From Gammaproteobacteria bacterium (GTDB lineage: Bacteria > Pseudomonadota > Gammaproteobacteria > CAJXQU01): DNA of 10,399 bases. The stretch spans positions 1 through 10,399 of the forward strand of contig JALSSM010000296.1 of the NCBI GenBank assembly GCA_026984275.1. Reading direction: 5' to 3'. Position numbers and translations under genes: made by a program. The notes under the pieces were generated by a model. It saw only the letters and a list, made by a program, of their open reading frames with translations. It was not told the DNA's origin and searched no databases. Shown here one piece after another: positions 6,721 through 10,399 of this stretch; within the stretch, counting starts at the first letter, position 1; every line of letters begins with the position of its first letter.

Positions 6721-7167
6721 TTATGAAGATTGTGCCAGGTAGGGTTCTAACCAGGCCTCAAACTGTTGCAGAGACATTGCCCCGGATTGTCGTGCAACCT
6801 CCTTCCCATTCTGAATAATCATTAAAGTAGGAATGCTACGGATCTGAAACTGAGCTGCAATTGACTGCTGTGCTTCTGTATCCACCTTTGTGAACCGAGC
6901 CCCTGGCTCAAGTTTTTTTGCAGCCTCCTGAAACACTGGCGCAAATGATTTGCAGGGACCACACCACTCAGCCCAGAAATCTATGACGACAGGAATATCG
7001 TTCTTTTGTGTTTGCCGTTGAAAATTGGCCGAGGTCAACTCAATGGGCATACCTGAAAACAATGGTTTTTTACAACGACCACAATTTCCATGATCGTTGA
7101 GCTTATTTTGAGGCATCCGATTGATGGTATTACAGTGAGGACAAACTATTTGTATGTAATCGCTCAT
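6721..7167 (-). CDS. trxC: Thioredoxin 2 (TrxC), zinc-binding thioredoxin
   Basis: This is a cytoplasmic thiol-disulfide reductase of the thioredoxin 2 type, known in E. coli for defence against oxidative stress. The N-terminal zinc domain is seen as C9-x2-C12 and C29-x2-C32. The thioredoxin fold follows, with the redox site W-C69-G-P-C72-K in VVIDFWAEWCGPCK and the cis-proline loop SIPT (Pro113). The 148-residue length is close to E. coli Trx2 (139), and the RSIPT and VVIDFWA stretches are near identical to it. AAAGGAT lies about 9 bases before the ATG. A promoter-like pair and an FNR/CRP-like dyad lie directly upstream. It is the first gene of a possible trxC-fnr-phaC run, though the 77-bp gap to fnr leaves room for a separate fnr promoter. 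Confidence 0.94.
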   Translation of the reverse strand: MSDYIQIVCPHCNTINRMPQNKLNDHGNCGRCKKPLFSGMPIELTSANFQRQTQKNDIPVVIDFWAEWCGPCKSFAPVFQEAAKKLEPGARFTKVDTEAQQSIAAQFQIRSIPTLMIIQNGKEVARQSGAMSLQQFEAWLEPYLAQSS

Positions 7168-7184
7168 AAATTTCTATCCTTTGT

Positions 7185-7198
7185 GTGATTTATATCAG
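7185..7198. promoter_or_regulatory. FNR/CRP-like dyad in the trxC / NfeD divergent region
   Basis: GTGAT-TTAT-ATCAG has the 5-4-5 spacing of FNR-family sites, with core TGAT and ATCA in both halves. Read as TGTGA-N6-TCA it also has a perfect left CRP half-site and a poor right half. It is centred about 25 bases upstream of the trxC ATG and overlaps the predicted trxC transcription start, a position expected to repress rather than activate. It is about 130 bases from the NfeD start, and no class II spacing to a good rightward promoter is visible. Confidence 0.4.
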
Positions 7199-7199
7199 C

Positions 7200-7229
7200 T
7201 CTATATGAGGACAAAGTTGGTAGTTTCAA
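7200..7229 (-). promoter_or_regulatory. trxC: Putative sigma-70 promoter of trxC
   Basis: On the minus strand TTGAAA (7224-7229; 5 of 6 to consensus) is followed after 18 bp by TATAGA (7200-7205; 4 of 6). Transcription would start near 7193, giving a leader of about 26 bases that includes the AAAGGAT ribosome binding site. Predicted from hexamers only. Confidence 0.45.
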
Positions 7230-7322
7230 GACTATGACAACTAAATACTCATTATGGTTGTCCAAATATTAATAGATAGCATTTTAAAGTGATGAAGATC
7301 ATCCATGAGTGGAGTGATTAAG

Positions 7323-8723
7323 ATGCGATTACTCTTAGTTGTTGGATTGCTTTTAGCCATATTCAACTGCACATTAGCAGAGGATTTTAACGGCTCCGGA
7401 GAAATCGAGCGATCGTCGAGCCGAAAAGCTTTCCTGCTTCAGATCGATGGCATTATCGGCCCGGCTACCACAGACTATTTTGAACGATCACTGGATAAGG
7501 CTGACACCGCCAGTACTGAATTTATTCTGCTGCGCATGGACACCCCCGGTGGTCTGGATTTATCCATGCGCAAGATCATCAAAAGAATTATTTCTTCACC
7601 TGTTCCAATCGTGTCTTATGTTTCTCCCGGAGGCTCTCGCGCCGCCAGTGCAGGAACCTATATCCTCTATGCAAGCCATATTGCAGCGATGGCGCCGGCT
7701 ACCAATCTTGGGGCGGCTACGCCAGTACAAATGCTACCCACAGGAAAGTTTGATCAAGAAGACACTAACACCGATAACAAATCTGATAGTGATAAAAATA
7801 AGGGGAAAGTTGAAAAAAAAGAGCAGAAGCCCCAGATACAAGATCCGATGACCAAAAAGATCATTAACGATGCGGTTGCGTATATCCGAGGGCTGGCAAA
7901 AATGCGTGGCAGGAATGAAAAATGGGCCGAACAGGCCGTCCGATCCGCTGCCAGCCTGCCCGCTGAAGAGGCTCTGAAAAAAAATGTCATTGATATTATT
8001 GCGACAAGTCAGGCCGATCTGTTCAAACAACTGGATGGGCGCAAGGTTAATGTTCTGGGTGCAGAGAAAACCTTGAACACATCTGGGCTGGTTCTGGTAG
8101 AAATAGAACCTGACTGGCGGAATAAGTTACTGGAAGTTATCACCAACCCTAATATTGCTTATATTTTAATGTTGGTCGGTATTTACGGCCTGATTTTTGA
8201 ATTTTCCAATCCCGGTGCCATCTTGCCCGGCACAATCGGAGCGATCAGTCTTTTGCTGGCTTTGTTTGCTTTTCAGGTTTTGCCCATCAACTATGCCGGA
8301 CTCGCTTTGATCATTCTGAGTATTGGACTGATGACGGCAGAAGCTTTTGCACCCAGTTTTGGTGTTTTGGGATTAGGCGGAGTAGCTGCCTTTGTTATCG
8401 GATCTATCATTCTGATCGATACGGATCTGCCTGGATACGGCATCGATATGAGTCTGATTGTCGGCTTTGCGATAACGACAGCGATCTTGTTCATTCTGGC
8501 GATGGGACTGGTTTTTAAATCCAGACGAAATCCAATCGTTTCCGGCGAAGAAGAAATGATTGGAGCACTGGGTGAAGTATTAGAAGATTTTGATCAACAG
8601 GGAAGAGTTCGCGTTCATAGTGAAATCTGGACAGCACGTTCAGAATCCCCCATGAAAAAAGGCGAAAAAGCAAGGGTAGAAGCCATGGATGGATTAACCC
8701 TGGTTGTCAGACCAGACAAATAA
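7323..8723 (+). CDS. NfeD-family membrane serine protease (ClpP-like domain plus NfeD OB domain)
   Basis: Long NfeD proteins pair a periplasmic ClpP-like Ser-Lys protease with membrane helices and a soluble C-terminal OB fold. They act with stomatin-type partners; in Pyrococcus the equivalent protease cleaves the stomatin C-terminus. Numbered from an upstream ATG at 7305 (472 residues): signal peptide at about 7-25 (cleavage after TLA), protease region at about 40-240 with the nucleophile in RAASAGTYI (Ser115), and probable partner Lys185 in KKIINDAVAYI. A charged low-complexity linker (148-178) lies between them. Hydrophobic helices follow at about 283-300, 303-325, 330-348, 355-372 and 383-404, then the NfeD domain at 410-472. 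I prefer ATG 7323 (466 residues), because it has GGAG 8 bases upstream and gives a compact signal peptide, whereas 7305 has only weak pairing. It is the first gene of an operon with a slipin 18 bp downstream. Confidence 0.92.
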   Translation: MRLLLVVGLLLAIFNCTLAEDFNGSGEIERSSSRKAFLLQIDGIIGPATTDYFERSLDKADTASTEFILLRMDTPGGLDLSMRKIIKRIISSPVPIVSYVSPGGSRAASAGTYILYASHIAAMAPATNLGAATPVQMLPTGKFDQEDTNTDNKSDSDKNKGKVEKKEQKPQIQDPMTKKIINDAVAYIRGLAKMRGRNEKWAEQAVRSAASLPAEEALKKNVIDIIATSQADLFKQLDGRKVNVLGAEKTLNTSGLVLVEIEPDWRNKLLEVITNPNIAYILMLVGIYGLIFEFSNPGAILPGTIGAISLLLALFAFQVLPINYAGLALIILSIGLMTAEAFAPSFGVLGLGGVAAFVIGSIILIDTDLPGYGIDMSLIVGFAITTAILFILAMGLVFKSRRNPIVSGEEEMIGALGEVLEDFDQQGRVRVHSEIWTARSESPMKKGEKARVEAMDGLTLVVRPDK

Positions 8724-8741
8724 ATAAGACGAGGTGCAATC

Positions 8742-9491
8742 ATGACATTACAATTTATAGCGATTATCGCTTTCCTGGTTCTGGCTTTGATCTTCAGCGC
8801 GATCAGGATACTGCGGGAGTACGAGCGTGGTGTGGTTTTTCTTCTTGGTCGTTTTTATCGTGTCAAAGGGCCGGGGTTTATCATCATCATTCCATTCATT
8901 CAGCAAATGGTTCGTGTCGATCTGCGCACCATCGTGATGGATGTTCCGACTCAGGATGTTATCTCAAAAGATAATGTTTCTGTGAAAGTAAACGCCGTTG
9001 TCTATTTCCGTGTACTTGATCCTCAAAAGGCAATAATCCAGGTAGAGAATTTCTACGATGCCACCAGTCAACTGGCACAAACCACCTTACGTTCGGTTCT
9101 GGGCCAGCATGAGCTGGATGAGATACTTGCTGAACGCGATAAACTGAATGTCGATATTCAGACTATCCTCGATACACAGACGGATGCCTGGGGTATTAAA
9201 GTCGCCAACGTAGAAATAAAACACGTTGATCTGGATGAAAGCATGATCCGTGCAATTGCAAAACAGGCCGAAGCAGAAAGGGAAAGACGTGCAAAAGTAA
9301 TCCATGCTGAGGGTGAACTGCAGGCTTCAGAAAAACTGCTGGCCGCTGCTCAGGTCCTCTCTCAACAGGAACAGGCGATACAACTTCGATACCTGCAAAC
9401 ATTAACTGAAATTGCAGGCGAACGATCATCCACCATTGTATTTCCTTTACCTATCGATGTTATTCATTCCTTAAAGAAAAAACAGGTTTGA
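8742..9491 (+). CDS. Slipin / stomatin-like SPFH-domain membrane protein
   Basis: This is a membrane scaffold of the stomatin family, which forms oligomers on the inner membrane and is functionally paired with NfeD proteases. In 249 residues there is one N-terminal hydrophobic anchor (about 3-22). The SPFH/band 7 domain begins REYERGVVFLLGRF (25-38) and continues through GPGFIIIIPFIQ (43-54), VDVISKDNVSVKV-like residues (67-83) and LRSVLGQHELDEILAERD (116-133). A charged helix from about 172 to 215, rich in Ala, Glu and Lys, should form a coiled coil. The C-terminal hydrophobic patch STIVFPLPIDVI (230-241) corresponds to the stretch cut by the NfeD protease in archaeal pairs. GAGGTG precedes the ATG by 6 bases, and the gene lies 18 bp after NfeD and 20 bp before pcm, so co-transcription is likely. 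Confidence 0.95.
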   Translation: MTLQFIAIIAFLVLALIFSAIRILREYERGVVFLLGRFYRVKGPGFIIIIPFIQQMVRVDLRTIVMDVPTQDVISKDNVSVKVNAVVYFRVLDPQKAIIQVENFYDATSQLAQTTLRSVLGQHELDEILAERDKLNVDIQTILDTQTDAWGIKVANVEIKHVDLDESMIRAIAKQAEAERERRAKVIHAEGELQASEKLLAAAQVLSQQEQAIQLRYLQTLTEIAGERSSTIVFPLPIDVIHSLKKKQV

Positions 9492-9511
9492 TCAAATAGT
9501 AGGAGTATGTT

Positions 9512-10288
9512 TTGGAATTTGGAAACAAGACGAAAAGATCAGTAAACAGCTTTACGAAAGAACGTAAAGCCATGATCGAAAGGATAAAGCAGGAAACCCA
9601 ACTCACGGCCAGTTACACTGGACGAAAGAAACTAAACGACCGCGTGATCCAGGCATTAGCAAATGTCCCAAGACATTACTTTGTAGAAAACTCTCAACAG
9701 CGGCTGGCTTATATCGACTCTCCCCTGCCGATCCATTGCGGTCAAACAATTTCCCAACCGTTTATAGTGGCATTAATGACTGACTTACTGGAGCTGTCTG
9801 AAGATGCAGTTGTTCTGGAAATTGGTACAGGATCAGGTTACCAGGCTGCAATCCTGTCTACACTTTCAAAAGCGGTCTATTCAATAGAAATTATAGATGA
9901 ACTGGCAAAGTCTGCACAAAACAAACTCACTCGTTATGGCTATGAAAATGTTACGGTGTTTGTATCCGATGGCTACTATGGATTACCCGATCATGCCCCT
10001 TACGATGGCATAATCGTCACAGCCGTAACTGAAGAAATCCCTCAGCCCCTGCTGGATCAACTGAAACCCGGTGGACGTATGGTGATTCCAGTTGGCTCAC
10101 GTTCGGGACGGCAGAATCTGCTACAGATCACAAAATCGGACGCTGGTGAAATCGAACAGAGAAATATTCTGCCTGTCGCCTTTGTTCCTCTCACCCGGTA
10201 TAAGAACAAAAAAATAGAGCCTGCAGAGATGAATATAGAATCAATTGATCCTGATCAGGAAAAAGCTGACAAAATTGACGAAAATTAG
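9512..10288 (+). CDS. pcm: Protein-L-isoaspartate O-methyltransferase
   Basis: PIMT uses S-adenosylmethionine to methylate L-isoaspartyl residues and so starts repair of age-damaged proteins. In 258 residues, the substrate-site motif GQTISQPFIVA is at 77-87 (Ser81), SAM motif I VLEIGTGSGYQAA at 101-113, an acidic strand end around Glu126, PYDGIIVTAV at 163-172, and LKPGGRMVIPVG at 184-195. About 30 extra residues lie at each end compared with typical forms of 210-220, and the C-terminal tail is acidic. The proposed start is TTG, because AGGAG (9501-9505) sits 6 bases upstream. The nearby ATG at 9507 is out of frame and stops after 12 codons. The next in-frame ATG (9572, giving 238 residues) has poor pairing but remains possible. 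The gene is third in the NfeD-slipin operon. Confidence 0.93.
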   Translation: MEFGNKTKRSVNSFTKERKAMIERIKQETQLTASYTGRKKLNDRVIQALANVPRHYFVENSQQRLAYIDSPLPIHCGQTISQPFIVALMTDLLELSEDAVVLEIGTGSGYQAAILSTLSKAVYSIEIIDELAKSAQNKLTRYGYENVTVFVSDGYYGLPDHAPYDGIIVTAVTEEIPQPLLDQLKPGGRMVIPVGSRSGRQNLLQITKSDAGEIEQRNILPVAFVPLTRYKNKKIEPAEMNIESIDPDQEKADKIDEN

Positions 10289-10311
10289 AATATATCAGAC
10301 AGGAGAAAAAA

Positions 10312-10399
10312 ATGAAAAAAACTTTCGTTGTGGTGGCCGATGAATATCGGGCACGGTTTCTGCGGAACAGAGACGGGAAGAAATTTCTGGTGGAAAAGG
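10312..10399 (+). CDS. Host-attachment / baeRF-like protein, N-terminal 29 residues (runs off the right edge)
   Basis: An ATG with AGGAG 6 bases upstream opens 23 bp after pcm and stays open to the edge. The visible start, MKKTFVVVADEYRARFLRNR, has the pattern of a beta-strand, then VADxxRARFL, seen at the start of proteins annotated as required for attachment to host cells, which are related to the bacterial eRF1-like (baeRF) fold. Only 29 codons can be read, so the family is a tentative call and the function unknown. Position and spacing make it the fourth gene of the NfeD-slipin-pcm operon. Confidence 0.55.
   Translation, partial: MKKTFVVVADEYRARFLRNRDGKKFLVEK

Noticed and set aside
7746..7850. 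Charged Asp/Asn/Lys-rich insert inside the NfeD protease region as a novelty
   Set aside because: From family knowledge, proteobacterial NfeD proteins often carry a low-complexity charged linker between the Ser loop and the Lys helix, so it is expected variation.
1..10399. CRISPR arrays, tRNA or rRNA genes, insertion sequences, phage genes, toxin-antitoxin pairs
   Set aside because: No repeated units, tRNA-like cloverleaf, transposase or integrase motifs, or terminal repeats were seen on reading both strands.

Overview
The window reads as chromosomal DNA of a gammaproteobacterium with moderate GC (mid-40s by eye). Evidence for this is the GluRS of the E. coli GltX type, a TrxC-type thioredoxin 2, an oxygen-sensing FNR/Anr-type regulator with the full cysteine set, a class I-length PHA synthase with a phasin, and a PIMT. 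The gene set suggests a facultatively anaerobic or microaerobic organism that stores polyhydroxyalkanoate (PHA). I cannot name the genus. There are no rRNA or tRNA genes, insertion sequences, CRISPR arrays or phage genes, and no gene-free stretch longer than about 160 bases.

Left part (1-2340, minus strand): the N-terminal 281 codons of gltX run off the left edge. Upstream of it on the same strand is a full cardiolipin synthase with two HKD motifs. Divergent from cls is a patatin-like (RssA-type) serine hydrolase on the plus strand (about 2475-3395), so two genes acting on lipids share one short intergenic region.

Middle part (3396-6643): a PHA module. A phasin/PhaE-like gene with a Lys-rich basic tail (plus strand) faces phaC (minus strand). 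They meet at a 15-bp perfect hairpin with a U-run, and its right arm contains the phaC stop codon. The gene directly upstream of phaC, 27 bp away on the same strand, encodes an FNR-type [4Fe-4S] regulator. A near-consensus FNR box (CTGAT-N4-ATCAG) lies upstream of the phasin gene. This suggests that PHA synthesis and granule coating are tied to oxygen status.

Next (6721-7304): trxC on the minus strand, upstream of fnr. A second FNR/CRP-like dyad overlaps the predicted trxC transcription start.

Right part (7323-10399, plus strand): a tight operon with gaps of 18, 20 and 23 bp and a good Shine-Dalgarno before each downstream gene. It holds a NfeD-type membrane serine protease, its usual stomatin/slipin (SPFH) partner, a protein-L-isoaspartate O-methyltransferase starting at TTG, and the first 29 codons of a probable host-attachment/baeRF-like protein. 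The theme looks like membrane and protein maintenance.

I see no clearly unprecedented system. The best leads are the fnr-phaC/phasin redox circuit, a possible 22-codon hydrophobic leader ORF overlapping the phasin start, the NfeD-slipin-PIMT-attachment operon, and an unusually high density of GATC sites.
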